The notes below the pieces were generated by a model. That model did no database searches, was not told where the DNA came from, and saw only the letters and a list, made by a program, of their open reading frames with translations. Below are positions 18,172 to 26,908 of a stretch of 64,000 bases of DNA, one piece after another. The position numbers and the translations under genes are program-made. This stretch comes from Rugamonas sp. A1-17 (GTDB taxonomy: Bacteria > Pseudomonadota > Gammaproteobacteria > Burkholderiales > Burkholderiaceae_D): positions 1 through 64,000 of the forward strand of contig JAJLPB010000013.1 in the NCBI GenBank assembly GCA_025548565.1, in the 5' to 3' direction. Within the stretch, counting starts at the first letter, position 1, and each line of letters begins with the position of its first letter.

Positions 18172-20795
18172 CGAAGCAGCTGTCCCAGGCGGGCATCGCC
18201 TTCCTGCTCGTCGCTTCCAGCGTCAGCATCGTTCATGCGCAGGACACGCGCAAGGTCGTTGAACCTGTGGCACCGGCGACCTGCGCCATCCTGACGGCCG
18301 CCGACGACGCCCCCGGCAAGGACGATACCGCCCGCATCCAGAACGCCATCGACAAATGCGCGGCCGGGCAGGCGGTACGCTTGTCCTCGCAAAACGAGAA
18401 GCATGCCTTCGTCGCCGGCCCGCTCGCGCTGCACAATGGCGTCAGCCTGCTGATCGATGCCGCTACCACGCTGTACGCCAGCACCAATTCCAAACTGTTC
18501 GATCGCGGCGCCGGCACTTGCGGTACGGTCGACAAGCTGGGCAAAGGCTGCAAACCCTTCATCACCGCCGAGAAGACCAAGGGCAGCGGCATCTTCGGCG
18601 AAGGCGTCGTTGATGGCCAGGGTGGCCACGTGGTCGATGGCATCAGCGAATCGTGGTGGCAGCTGGCCCGCCGCGCGCAAAAGGAGGACGCCCGTCAGAA
18701 CGTGCCGCGCCTGATCGAAGTCACCGGTTCGCAGGACTTCACGCTGCATAAGATCACCTTGCGCAATTCGCCCAACTTCCACGTCACGCTTAACAACGTG
18801 GATGGCTTCACCGCGTGGGACATGCGCATCGATACGCCGGCCACCGCGCGCAATACAGACGGCATCGATCCCATCTCGTCGCGCAACATCACTATCGCCC
18901 ACAGCCATATCCGCACGGGCGACGACAACGTCGCCATCAAGGCCGGCGGCAACGGGCCGACGGAAAACATCTCCATCCTGCATAACCATTTCTTCAGCGG
19001 CCATGGCATGTCCATCGGCAGCGAGACCAATGGCGGCGTGCGCCGCGTGCTGGTGGAGGACCTGAGCATGGACGGTACAACCTCCGGCTTGCGCATCAAG
19101 AGCGACGTCTCGCGCGGCGGCGTGGTGGACCAGGTCAGTTACCGGAACGTCTGCCTGCGCGACGTCAAGACGCCAATCGACATCGGCACGCACTACAATC
19201 CAAAGGCCGAGGGCGCGCAAATTCCGGTCTACACCAACATCGCCTTCGACGGCGTGCATAGCCTGACGCCGGGCCGCGTCATCATGCAAGGCTACGACGC
19301 GCAGCATCCGCTGCAGGCCACACTGCGCGATGTCGGCATCGCCGGCAAGGCCGACCGGAGGATCGAATTCGCGGAGCTCAGGGGCGACATCACAGCCGCT
19401 CCGGCAGCCGCCTGCGCCGAACGTTTTACCGCCTTCCCTGCCGCCACCGCGACCACCACACGACCGCAACTCACCATCGAACAATCCAGGCAGTACGCGT
19501 ACACCGAAGTGCTGAAGTACGTCGGCGCCGCCGGCAAGGAAACCATCGACCCGTGGGACCCGCTGGCGGACCCGCTGGCAAAAGGCGCGGCCTTCACTCC
19601 CGACTACATCGTCGACAAGGCCGCCAAAGCCGACGGCGTCAAACTGTTCCACACCGTGCAGGAAGCCGTCAGCCGCGCTGTCGCCGACAGCAAGGACCAT
19701 CCCGCCAAACGGCTTTACATGCTGCTCAAGCCGGGAACCTATCAGGAGCTGGTCTACATCCCCGCCTCCGCCGCACCTATCACCATGTACGGCGAAGGCA
19801 AGGACGCAAGCGCCACAAGGATCACCGCCAAACTGGACGCCTCCAACACCGGCGCCGACTACGCCCGGCAATACGATGCGCAATTCGCCAAGGCCGCGCC
19901 GGCGGTGCAGGCCATGTACGCATCCATCAAGGACCGCACGCAGATCGGCACCTTCGGCACCGCCACCGTCTGGGTGCAGGACAACGGCTTCCAGGCCCGC
20001 AACCTGACGTTCGAAAACGGCTACAACAAGGACACCGGCAACGCCCGCGCCGATGCGCTCCCCAACATCAACAACATCCACCATCAGGCGCTGGCGCTGC
20101 AGGTGGATGGCGCGGACAAGGCGCAATTCGAAAACATCCGCTTGATCGGTTTCCAGGACACGCTGTACCTGAAGTCCCCGCAGGTGGCGACCACCTCGCG
20201 CAGCTTCTTCAACAACGCCTACATCGAAGGCGACGTCGATTTCATCTTCGGCGACAGCACCGCCTACTTCCACCAGACCGAAATCAGATCGCTGGGCGAC
20301 CGTGGCCTGTCCTACGCCGCCGCACCGGACACCCACGTCAAGACCCGCTACGGCTTCGTCTTCGACCACTGCCGCTTCACGAGCGACGCCTCGCCCAATG
20401 CACACAACGGCGCGTTCTACCTGCTGCGCCAGTGGTTCCACAACTCGCGCTGCACGCCCTACGACAAAGTCCCCGTCGACGGCTACGCCTGCACCTACGG
20501 CCCAGGCAACGGCTACCAGGCGCCCAAAGGCACCATCGCCAGGAACTCGCTGGAAGCGGTCGGCAAAATGGTGGTCATGAATTCGCGCATCGGCGCGCAC
20601 ATCAACCGCGTATCGCCATGGTCGGACTGGAACAAGAAAGGAACGCTGGCCTACCGCCCGGTCCAATACAACTCCGACGACCATTGGAACAACCTGGTCA
20701 AAGCCGGCATCGATCCCGTCACGGATCTCGGCTACACCGCAAAACCATCGCCGGCGGACATCTTCCTCGGTGAGTTCAACAATTCGGACGAATAG
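18168..20795 (+). CDS. Polygalacturonase-pectin methylesterase fusion (GH28-CE8)
   Basis: 875-residue exported bifunctional enzyme with signal peptide ending near SIVHAQ. The GH28 half (about residues 40-425) has NTDGIDPISS (Asn229), GDDNVAIKAG (Asp252-Asp253), GHGMSIGSE (His279) and RIKSD (Arg309). The CE8 half (about 445-865) has FQDTLY with Asp664, GDVDFIFGD with nucleophile Asp691, and LLRQW with Arg754, which replaces the usual GRPW. Both active sites look intact. A single chain that removes methyl esters and cuts the exposed homogalacturonan is mechanistically sensible. It lies between the CE12 esterase and a second GH28. The frame is continuous, so the fusion is not an assembly artefact visible here. 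Confidence 0.93.
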   Translation: MTKQLSQAGIAFLLVASSVSIVHAQDTRKVVEPVAPATCAILTAADDAPGKDDTARIQNAIDKCAAGQAVRLSSQNEKHAFVAGPLALHNGVSLLIDAATTLYASTNSKLFDRGAGTCGTVDKLGKGCKPFITAEKTKGSGIFGEGVVDGQGGHVVDGISESWWQLARRAQKEDARQNVPRLIEVTGSQDFTLHKITLRNSPNFHVTLNNVDGFTAWDMRIDTPATARNTDGIDPISSRNITIAHSHIRTGDDNVAIKAGGNGPTENISILHNHFFSGHGMSIGSETNGGVRRVLVEDLSMDGTTSGLRIKSDVSRGGVVDQVSYRNVCLRDVKTPIDIGTHYNPKAEGAQIPVYTNIAFDGVHSLTPGRVIMQGYDAQHPLQATLRDVGIAGKADRRIEFAELRGDITAAPAAACAERFTAFPAATATTTRPQLTIEQSRQYAYTEVLKYVGAAGKETIDPWDPLADPLAKGAAFTPDYIVDKAAKADGVKLFHTVQEAVSRAVADSKDHPAKRLYMLLKPGTYQELVYIPASAAPITMYGEGKDASATRITAKLDASNTGADYARQYDAQFAKAAPAVQAMYASIKDRTQIGTFGTATVWVQDNGFQARNLTFENGYNKDTGNARADALPNINNIHHQALALQVDGADKAQFENIRLIGFQDTLYLKSPQVATTSRSFFNNAYIEGDVDFIFGDSTAYFHQTEIRSLGDRGLSYAAAPDTHVKTRYGFVFDHCRFTSDASPNAHNGAFYLLRQWFHNSRCTPYDKVPVDGYACTYGPGNGYQAPKGTIARNSLEAVGKMVVMNSRIGAHINRVSPWSDWNKKGTLAYRPVQYNSDDHWNNLVKAGIDPVTDLGYTAKPSPADIFLGEFNNSDE

Positions 20796-20805
20796 GAATC
20801 ACCGC

Positions 20806-22650
20806 ATGACGATCAACACCCAGCGCCGCAACCTGATGAAAGCTTTGCCCGCCGCCGCCGGCCTGTCGCTCGGCGTGACGGCGCGTGCCGCCACCGCGCC
20901 CGATCCTTGGCTGCAGGCGCAGGCCATCATCGACCGCGTCTCCAGGCCGCTCACCTTCCGCAAGCAGGACTTCACCGTCACCGCCTACGGCGCGCGGACC
21001 TGCAAGCTGGCCAAGGTCAAAGCCTGGATCTCGTTCGAAGAACAGGACACCGTCGACACCCCGGCCGCCGGATCGCACGACTGCTACGCCGCCTTCAAGG
21101 CCGCCATCGCCGCCTGCCACAGCGCCGGCGGCGGCCGCGTGCTGGTCCCCGCCGGGAACTGGTACTGCGCCGGGCCGATTGTGCTGCGCTCGAACGTCAA
21201 CCTGCACCTGAGCGCGGGCGCCCACATCTACTTCAGCAACAATCCCGCGGACTACGCAAAGTACGGCGACATCGATTGCGGCAAGCAGGGCAAGCTGTCG
21301 ATCTCGCGCTGGCAGAGCAACGACTGCCTGAACTTCTCGTCGATGATCTACGCCTACGGCCAGGACAACATCGCCCTGACCGGCGACGACTGGACCAGCA
21401 CCCTGAACGGCCAGGGCGGCGTGCCGTTCAACGAACAAGGCGACTGTTGGTGGACCTGGAAGGGCAAACTCAAAACGCTGAACGCGGTGGCGCAAGGCTC
21501 GACGCCCAATTTCACCAAAGGGAAAATGTCGGAGAACACCGAGAACCCGATGAACGCCGAATCGCTGTCCGCCATCGCGCCGCAGCTCACCGAAGCGGAA
21601 CGCCTGCTGATACAAGGCGAAGGCGCCCGCTGGCGCGCGGACGCGCAATACCTGCCGGCGCTGTCGGAAGCGGGCGTGCCGCTGTCCCGCCGCGTGTTCG
21701 GCCTTGGGCACTATCTGCGGCCGCCGATGATACAGCTGATCGGCTGCACCAACGTGCTGCTGCAGGGTTACCACGTCACGCACACGCCGTTCTGGCAGCA
21801 CCACCCTGTCCACTGCCGCAACATCGTCATCCGCAAGGTGCACTGCGAAAGCCTGGGCCCCAACAGCGATGGCTTCGACCCGGAGGCCTGCGACCATGTG
21901 CTGATCGACGGCTGCACCTTCGACACCGGCGACGACTGCATCGCCATCAAGGCCGGCAAGGATCTCGATACGCAGTATGGCCCGTCGCAGAACATCGTGA
22001 TCCAGAACTGCACCATGCAGAGCGGCCATGGCGCCGTCACGCTGGGCAGCGAGATGGCGGGCGGCATCCAGAACGTGTACGCGCAAAAGCTGGTTTTCCA
22101 GAACATCAACTGGGCCACCAATCCGCTCAACACCGCGATTCGTTTGAAGACCAACCTCAATCGCGGCGGCTACCTGCGCAACTTCTATGTGCGCGACATC
22201 TCGATACCTAACGGCGTGCAGACCAGTCCCTCGTTCTACGCATCGCTGCCAGGATCGCCGATTCAATCGAAGACCGTCGCCACGGCGGCCGGCGCCATCG
22301 TCACCTTCGATTGCGACTACACGCCGATCAGCGACAACGTCCGCACACGGCCGCCGGTGGTCAGCAACGTCCAGATCTCGAACGTCAGGGTCGGCGATGT
22401 GAAGACCAAGGATGGCAAGGTGGTCTCGTGCTACCAGGCGATCGTGATCCTCGGCCCGGTCGCCTCGGACTACAACGGCCCGCAGCCGATGCCCGCCGTC
22501 GTTCCCGTCACCGGCGTCACCATCTCCGACTGCGACTTCGGCACGCCCGTCAACATGGAGCAGCCCTGGTACCTCTACAACGTGCAGGGCCTGAAGCTGG
22601 ACAACGTCACCATCGGCGGCAAGGTGCACAACACCACGCTGTCCGCCTGA
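20806..22650 (+). CDS. Second GH28 polygalacturonase-type hydrolase, Tat-exported
   Basis: 614-residue paralogue of the enzyme at 15436: the same unusual N-terminal region, shared blocks such as NNPADYAKYG and FWQHHPVHC, and the same C-terminus. The twin-arginine signal is QRRNLMKALPAAAG. Catalytic motifs are NSDGFDPEAC, GDDCIAIKAG with Asp376-Asp377, GHGAVTLGS and RLKTN. I start at the ATG at 20806, which has AGGA before it, rather than at an in-frame GTG inside the upstream gene. It is the last gene of the CE12 / GH28-CE8 / GH28 unit. The pair at 15436 and 20806 probably arose by duplication and may differ in preferred chain length. Confidence 0.92.
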   Translation: MTINTQRRNLMKALPAAAGLSLGVTARAATAPDPWLQAQAIIDRVSRPLTFRKQDFTVTAYGARTCKLAKVKAWISFEEQDTVDTPAAGSHDCYAAFKAAIAACHSAGGGRVLVPAGNWYCAGPIVLRSNVNLHLSAGAHIYFSNNPADYAKYGDIDCGKQGKLSISRWQSNDCLNFSSMIYAYGQDNIALTGDDWTSTLNGQGGVPFNEQGDCWWTWKGKLKTLNAVAQGSTPNFTKGKMSENTENPMNAESLSAIAPQLTEAERLLIQGEGARWRADAQYLPALSEAGVPLSRRVFGLGHYLRPPMIQLIGCTNVLLQGYHVTHTPFWQHHPVHCRNIVIRKVHCESLGPNSDGFDPEACDHVLIDGCTFDTGDDCIAIKAGKDLDTQYGPSQNIVIQNCTMQSGHGAVTLGSEMAGGIQNVYAQKLVFQNINWATNPLNTAIRLKTNLNRGGYLRNFYVRDISIPNGVQTSPSFYASLPGSPIQSKTVATAAGAIVTFDCDYTPISDNVRTRPPVVSNVQISNVRVGDVKTKDGKVVSCYQAIVILGPVASDYNGPQPMPAVVPVTGVTISDCDFGTPVNMEQPWYLYNVQGLKLDNVTIGGKVHNTTLSA

Positions 22651-22729
22651 TGTTCAACGGTGTCATTACGAGTTGGTAATTAATTATTGATTGACCGTTT
22701 CGATATCAAAAAATTAAGCTATCCGGGAT

Positions 22730-22750
22730 AAGTGCGACGCCGTCGCACTT
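22730..22750. promoter_or_regulatory. Perfect 9-bp hairpin just upstream of the 22769 gene
   Basis: The stem AAGTGCGAC/GTCGCACTT has a 3-base loop and ends 5 bases before the GGAGG of the following gene. Without a T-tract it is a weak terminator for the GH28 operon; it could equally shape the leader of the next mRNA. The preceding 22676-22720 is strikingly AT-rich and contains TTGACC (22691), a possible -35 box. Confidence 0.45.
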
Positions 22751-22768
22751 CAACTGGAGGGTATGGTC

Positions 22769-23284
22769 ATGTCGCAAACAGGGCAATCCGAAGTCAACGT
22801 GCGGCCGCTGGTACGCGGCGGCGGTTTCTCCACCTGGCGCTGCTGCCTGGCAGCGGGAGTGCTGCTGGCCTTTTCATCTGCAAGCTACGGCAATGCCGAC
22901 GTCAAGCAACTGCCGCAGGGATGGACAACGCTCGCACCGGACGCGGGCTTGACGGTGTCCGGAACATTCCAGCAGCCGGGCCATACCGACACCGCGGTCG
23001 TTGTGCAGAACGGCCAGGCCGGCGCCTACGGGCTGGCTGTGCTGCCGGGTGCCGCCGGCGATGGCGCCGTCAGCATCGTCAAGACCTTCAAGGACATCAA
23101 GGCCAATCCGCCGCACCTGTCGCTGGTTAAGCCGGGCAGTTACCAGCCCGTGTGCCATGGCGGCGAAAGCTGCGCGCCGCTCGCCATCGCCAACGAGTCG
23201 ATCGGCTTGTGTTTCGGCGAGGCCAGCTGCGAGATCATCTACTACGCTGAAGGCGCGTATCACGAGATCCACATAACGGATTGA
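22769..23284 (+). CDS. Hypothetical exported protein
   Basis: 171-residue protein I do not recognise. A hydrophobic segment (WRCCLAAGVLLAFSSASYG, about residues 24-42) with a preceding Arg looks like a signal peptide with a long N-region. The mature part is small and Cys-containing (four Cys near CHGGESC, LCFGEASC), which could form two disulfides in the periplasm. I start at 22769 because GGAGG at 22756-22760 is 8 bases away, whereas the ATG at 22763 is only 2 bases from it. It follows the GH28 gene after an AT-rich gap, and no functional link is visible. Confidence 0.65.
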   Translation: MSQTGQSEVNVRPLVRGGGFSTWRCCLAAGVLLAFSSASYGNADVKQLPQGWTTLAPDAGLTVSGTFQQPGHTDTAVVVQNGQAGAYGLAVLPGAAGDGAVSIVKTFKDIKANPPHLSLVKPGSYQPVCHGGESCAPLAIANESIGLCFGEASCEIIYYAEGAYHEIHITD

Positions 23285-23348
23285 GCACGCCCGTGGCGTG
23301 AATGGGATTCGTCTATACTGGCGGGACATTCACGTCTGGGGATACGCC

Positions 23349-23831
23349 ATGCGTTCACTGCTCTTGCTGCTGTTGTTGCCCGCCGCCGCACAGGCGGCGC
23401 CTGTTGAAGCGCTCAAGCCGATGGCCTTTCTGGCGGGGCATTGCTGGAAGGGTGATTTCCCCGAGGGGAAGCAAAGCGACGAGCATTGCTTCCAGTGGCA
23501 ATACGAGGGCAATGTGCTGCGCGATGTGCATACGGTGCGCACGCCGGGTAAGCCGGACTACGTCGGCGAGACGATCTATTACTACGATTCGGCGGCCAGG
23601 CAGGTGGCCTTCCTGTACGTGGAAAACGGCGGTGGCTACAGCCGCGGCACCATGACGCCCACCGCCACCGGCCTGGAATTCCCTGCAACGCAATACGTCG
23701 CCGACGGACAGTCCCTCACCTACCGCGTCCGCTGGACACCCTCCGGCCCCGAAGCCTACGAAGCCTTCAGCGAAATGTACATCAAGGAGAAATGGGTAAC
23801 GCAGTTCAAGCTGGTGCTGAAGAAGCAGTGA
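23349..23831 (+). CDS. Hypothetical secreted beta-rich protein
   Basis: 160-residue protein with a clear signal peptide (MRSLLLLLLLPAAAQA). The mature region begins LKPMAFLAGHCWKGDFPEGK and alternates short strands rich in Tyr, Trp and Thr, as in lipocalin-like DUF families whose members open with an FLAG-W motif. No catalytic motif is evident. A TATACT hexamer near 23313 could be the -10 box of its own promoter. It is convergent with the small membrane gene at 23841. Confidence 0.65.
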   Translation: MRSLLLLLLLPAAAQAAPVEALKPMAFLAGHCWKGDFPEGKQSDEHCFQWQYEGNVLRDVHTVRTPGKPDYVGETIYYYDSAARQVAFLYVENGGGYSRGTMTPTATGLEFPATQYVADGQSLTYRVRWTPSGPEAYEAFSEMYIKEKWVTQFKLVLKKQ

Positions 23832-23840
23832 GTGCCACTG

Positions 23841-24113
23841 TTACTTCTTGGAGCCGTTGGGAAAATAAAAGGAGATTACCAACGTAACGATTGGCAGGGC
23901 ACCGATCTTAACCAACTCCGAGAGCTGTGCCAACGCACTGTTACTCGGAAAGCAGGCATAGCCGGCAATGATGCCCGAGGAGATGATCGCGAGTCCCAGC
24001 AATATCTGCTTGGCGAATTTTAATCGGTCGCCAGCGGATACTTCGACACTGGGACGATCATGAAATACGCTCCCAGGGATATCGACATCATGTTGATCCG
24101 ACGAGGCCATCAT
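23841..24113 (-). CDS. Small two-helix membrane protein, partner of the RHH gene
   Basis: 90-residue protein with a polar N-terminal part (about residues 1-33), one hydrophobic helix (about 36-55, ILLGLAIISSGIIAGYACF), a short linker and a second helix (about 70-84, ALPIVTLVISFYF), ending in a Lys-rich tail. Its start overlaps the stop of the upstream RHH gene by 4 bases (ATGA). Composition is visibly more AT-rich than the flanking pectin genes, suggesting recent transfer. I do not recognise the family. A tiny RHH gene coupled to a small membrane protein could be toxin-antitoxin-like or part of a larger conflict system, but no evidence here proves it. Confidence 0.65.
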   Translation of the reverse strand: MMASSDQHDVDIPGSVFHDRPSVEVSAGDRLKFAKQILLGLAIISSGIIAGYACFPSNSALAQLSELVKIGALPIVTLVISFYFPNGSKK

Positions 24114-24331
24114 ATTCCCGTCACAACGCCTACCGCTTGCAGCGTGTTGTCAGGTAGACGGCGAACCAAACCTAACGATGAACCATCGCCTTTCTGCTTC
24201 TCATCATAAGCAAGTTTTAGCAAAGCAAAAGCACGCAGCATCGCTTCGCCTTTACTGATCCCTCTGGCACAAGAGATCATATTGAGAACATCATCGACTT
24301 CAGGGGACATTTCCACAGTCATGCTTCTCAT
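24110..24331 (-). CDS. Small ribbon-helix-helix-like protein
   Basis: 73-residue protein. MTVEMSPEVDDVLNMI followed by GISKGEAMLRAFALLKLA has the beta-strand, helix, turn (GISK), helix layout of a MetJ/Arc-type DNA-binding fold. The C-terminal tail (LVRRLPDNTLQAVGVVTGI) is a short beta-like extension. It is the first gene of a two-gene unit with the membrane protein at 23841. The 85 bases upstream are AT-rich and would hold the promoter; autoregulation is typical for such proteins but not shown. Confidence 0.65.
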   Translation of the reverse strand: MRSMTVEMSPEVDDVLNMISCARGISKGEAMLRAFALLKLAYDEKQKGDGSSLGLVRRLPDNTLQAVGVVTGI

Positions 24332-24416
24332 GATGCACCTCCGTCACAGCACACGTAGTGAAAATTATACTGCGCCTTTTTCGGTCGCTTTGTTTGAGAA
24401 AAACCAAACGGACGGA

Positions 24417-26030
24417 CTAGGGTGTGACGTGGAAATAGTCGATGTCGACGTGGCCGCCGCCCATGGCGAACAGGCCCATTTGCGCGCCTACCCAGCGGCC
24501 CATGCGGGCGGTAAAAGGTTGGCCGATGATGACGTAGGTCTGCTCATCGCGGCTGTACGAGAAGGTCGTTACGCCGCCTGGGCGCACCTGCATACGCAGC
24601 CATATCTGCGGCCCCGCCAGCTCGACGTTGGCCTCCTCGCGCTCAACGCACGCGGCGTCGGCTTTGTAGCAGCTGACCAGCGCCAGCCTGGTCTTCCCAC
24701 CTTCGCGACGTGCGCCCAGCCATGCGTAATCGGCACCGTACATGATCAGGCCCGCCTTGCCGGCTTCGCCCAACGCGCCCACGTCCATCCGCGTCGTGAC
24801 GGTGAATGATTCGGCCGGCAGCTTTTGCAGCAGCAGCGACGGCGCATCCCATAGATTGCGCGCGCCCTGCTCCTGCTGGCCGTACAGTCGCAAATATCCA
24901 GCGCGCGTGGACAGCGAATACCACTCCGGCTTCCAGTTCGCATTCCACTGCCATTGCAGGCCGAGCGAGGCGCCGTCGAATTCATCGCTGGTGGCCGGCG
25001 CTGCGGCGGCATGTCCAGCCACCGGCTTGCGATACCGCGACACCGGCTGGCCTGTGCCGCTGCCATCGACTTCCTCGCCGATCACCGGCCAACCATCGCG
25101 CCAGCGCATCGGCTGCAGATGCACCACGCGGCCATAGGCGCGCTTATCCTGGAAGTGAAGGAACCAGTCCTCTCCCGCCTGCGTGCGCACCCACGCGCCC
25201 TGATGCGGACCGTTGACCGGTGTGCGTCCTTGCACCATCACGATCCGGTCCTCATACGGGCCGTCGATGCGGCGCGAGCGGAACACCGACTGCCATCCGG
25301 ATTCCACCCCGCCCGCCGGCGCGAACACGTAGTAGTAGCCGTCATGCTTGTACAGCTTCGGCCCTTCCAGGGTAGTGTAGTTGGCCAGACGGTTGCCGTC
25401 GATGACGGTCTTGCCAGCGTCGTCCAGCATGCGGCTGGCGTCCGGCGCCATGCGGCGCAAAGTCAATTGGTTGGCGATGCCGGCGCGGCTCTTGGCCCAT
25501 GCATGCAGCAGATAGGCCTGGCCGTCGTCGTCCCACAGCGGCGTGGGATCGATGATGCCTTTGCCCGCCAGCAGAAGCCGGGGCGCGGTCCACGGCCCCG
25601 CGAACTCGGTCGCCGTCATCACGTAGACGCCGAAATCGGGATCGGGATAGAAGATCCAGAATTTGCCGTCGTGGTAGCGCAGGCACGGCGCCCACACGCC
25701 CTTGCCATGCTGCGGCGATGCGAAGACATCCAACGGCACCTGCTGCGGCAAGGCGTGGCCGACCAGCGTCCAGTTGACCAGGTCCGGCGATTGCAGCAGC
25801 GGCAGGCCCGGCGCGTTGTTGAAGCTGGAGGAAGTCAGGTAGTACATGTCGCCGACGCGTATCGCATCGGGATCGGAATAGTCGGCGTGCAGCACCGGGT
25901 TTTGATATTGGCCATCGCCCAGGTCGGGCATCCACGCCTGCTGCGCCGGCCGCACGGCAGGCGCGCCGCAGGCCGCAAGCAAGGCCGCAAACAACAAGGG
26001 CAGTAGCCTGTTCAGCGCCTGCCCTTTCAT
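24417..26030 (-). CDS. GH43-family arabinosidase/xylosidase-type lipoprotein
   Basis: 537-residue lipoprotein (lipobox LAAC in LLPLLFAALLAACGAP). The five-bladed GH43 domain has the base Asp in HADYSDPDAIRVGD, a central Asp near IIDPTPLWDDDGQAYL, and the acid Glu in TTLEGPKLYKHDGYYYV. The C-terminal approximately 190 residues, starting DEFDGASLGLQWQWNANWKPEWYS, form the beta-sandwich domain seen in larger GH43 enzymes. In a pectin locus it probably trims arabinan or related side chains. The start overlaps the lactonase stop by one base (TAATG), so it belongs to the minus-strand catabolic operon. Xylan substrates remain possible. Confidence 0.9.
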   Translation of the reverse strand: MKGQALNRLLPLLFAALLAACGAPAVRPAQQAWMPDLGDGQYQNPVLHADYSDPDAIRVGDMYYLTSSSFNNAPGLPLLQSPDLVNWTLVGHALPQQVPLDVFASPQHGKGVWAPCLRYHDGKFWIFYPDPDFGVYVMTATEFAGPWTAPRLLLAGKGIIDPTPLWDDDGQAYLLHAWAKSRAGIANQLTLRRMAPDASRMLDDAGKTVIDGNRLANYTTLEGPKLYKHDGYYYVFAPAGGVESGWQSVFRSRRIDGPYEDRIVMVQGRTPVNGPHQGAWVRTQAGEDWFLHFQDKRAYGRVVHLQPMRWRDGWPVIGEEVDGSGTGQPVSRYRKPVAGHAAAAPATSDEFDGASLGLQWQWNANWKPEWYSLSTRAGYLRLYGQQEQGARNLWDAPSLLLQKLPAESFTVTTRMDVGALGEAGKAGLIMYGADYAWLGARREGGKTRLALVSCYKADAACVEREEANVELAGPQIWLRMQVRPGGVTTFSYSRDEQTYVIIGQPFTARMGRWVGAQMGLFAMGGGHVDIDYFHVTP

Positions 26031-26908
26031 TACAACCCGAACGGCGTTTCCGCCACGCCCTGCACGCCGGGCCGCAGCAGCACCACCGCGCCGCCCCACT
26101 CCGCATCCTCCGGCTTGCCGGAGACGATGGAGGTGACCATCAGCGTATCCAGATCCTTGCCGCCGAACGCGCACATGGCCGGCTTGAGCATCGGCACATC
26201 GATGCGGCGATCCAGCTTGCCATCCGGCGTGAAGCGCAGCACGTAGCCGCCGTCGTTCCCGCAGATCCAGTAGCAACCGTCGCTGTCGATGGCGGCTCCG
26301 TCGGGACGGCCCGCATACTCCGCCATGTCGGCGAACACGCGTCGGCCGGTAGGCACGCCATCGTCAATGTCGTAGTCGAAGGCCCACACCATGCGCCGCG
26401 CCGGATGCGAATCCGACAGGTACATGGTGCGGCCGTCCGGCGAAAACGCCAGGCCGTTCTGCGTGAGCAGCTCCGACACCATCGGCGCCGAAATGCCGCG
26501 CGCAGCGTCATAGCGATACAGCTCGCCGACCGCGCGCGCGGCCGACATATCCATGAACATGGTGCCGCTCCAGAAGCGCCCCTGACGGTCGCAGCGGCCG
26601 TCGTTGAAGCGCATGCCTTCACCCAGGCCGGCGGCGGGCGCCGCCAGCTTGATCTGCGCGGCGGCTTCCGCCTCGCCCAGTTCAAGACTGTAGATGCCCG
26701 TCTCCATGCCGGCGATCAGCCCACCGCCCGCCTTGGCCGCCACGCAGGCGACCATTTCGGTGGTGGTCCAGAAGCGCACCGCGCCGCTGGCGCCATCGAG
26801 GCGCCAGACGCGCTTGGCGGGGATATCGACCCAGTACCAGGCCGATTCCGCCCTGCTCCACGTTGGGCTTTCGCCCACCGTGCAGCGGATGTCGCTTATC
26901 CGTTCCAT
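26030..26908 (-). CDS. SMP-30/gluconolactonase-family lactonase (aldarolactonase candidate)
   Basis: 292-residue six-bladed beta-propeller hydrolase. Metal-site blocks are visible: GESPTWS near the N-terminus (Glu), RFNDGRCDRQGRFWSG (Asn and Asp), LTQNGLAFSPDGRTMYLSDSH and GRPDGAAIDSDGCYWICG. Related enzymes open glucono-, arabino- or galactaro-lactones. Uronate dehydrogenase makes galactarolactone, and this gene is translationally overlapped with the semialdehyde dehydrogenase of the same route (13 bases), so galactarolactone is the most economical substrate. An L-arabinonolactonase role is the main alternative, given GH43 next door. Confidence 0.88.
   Translation of the reverse strand: MERISDIRCTVGESPTWSRAESAWYWVDIPAKRVWRLDGASGAVRFWTTTEMVACVAAKAGGGLIAGMETGIYSLELGEAEAAAQIKLAAPAAGLGEGMRFNDGRCDRQGRFWSGTMFMDMSAARAVGELYRYDAARGISAPMVSELLTQNGLAFSPDGRTMYLSDSHPARRMVWAFDYDIDDGVPTGRRVFADMAEYAGRPDGAAIDSDGCYWICGNDGGYVLRFTPDGKLDRRIDVPMLKPAMCAFGGKDLDTLMVTSIVSGKPEDAEWGGAVVLLRPGVQGVAETPFGL

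Noticed and set aside
18087..20684. A long minus-strand frame opposite the GH28-CE8 fusion
   Set aside because: Antisense artefact of codon bias; no domain, no ribosome site and it contradicts two clear catalytic domains on the plus strand.
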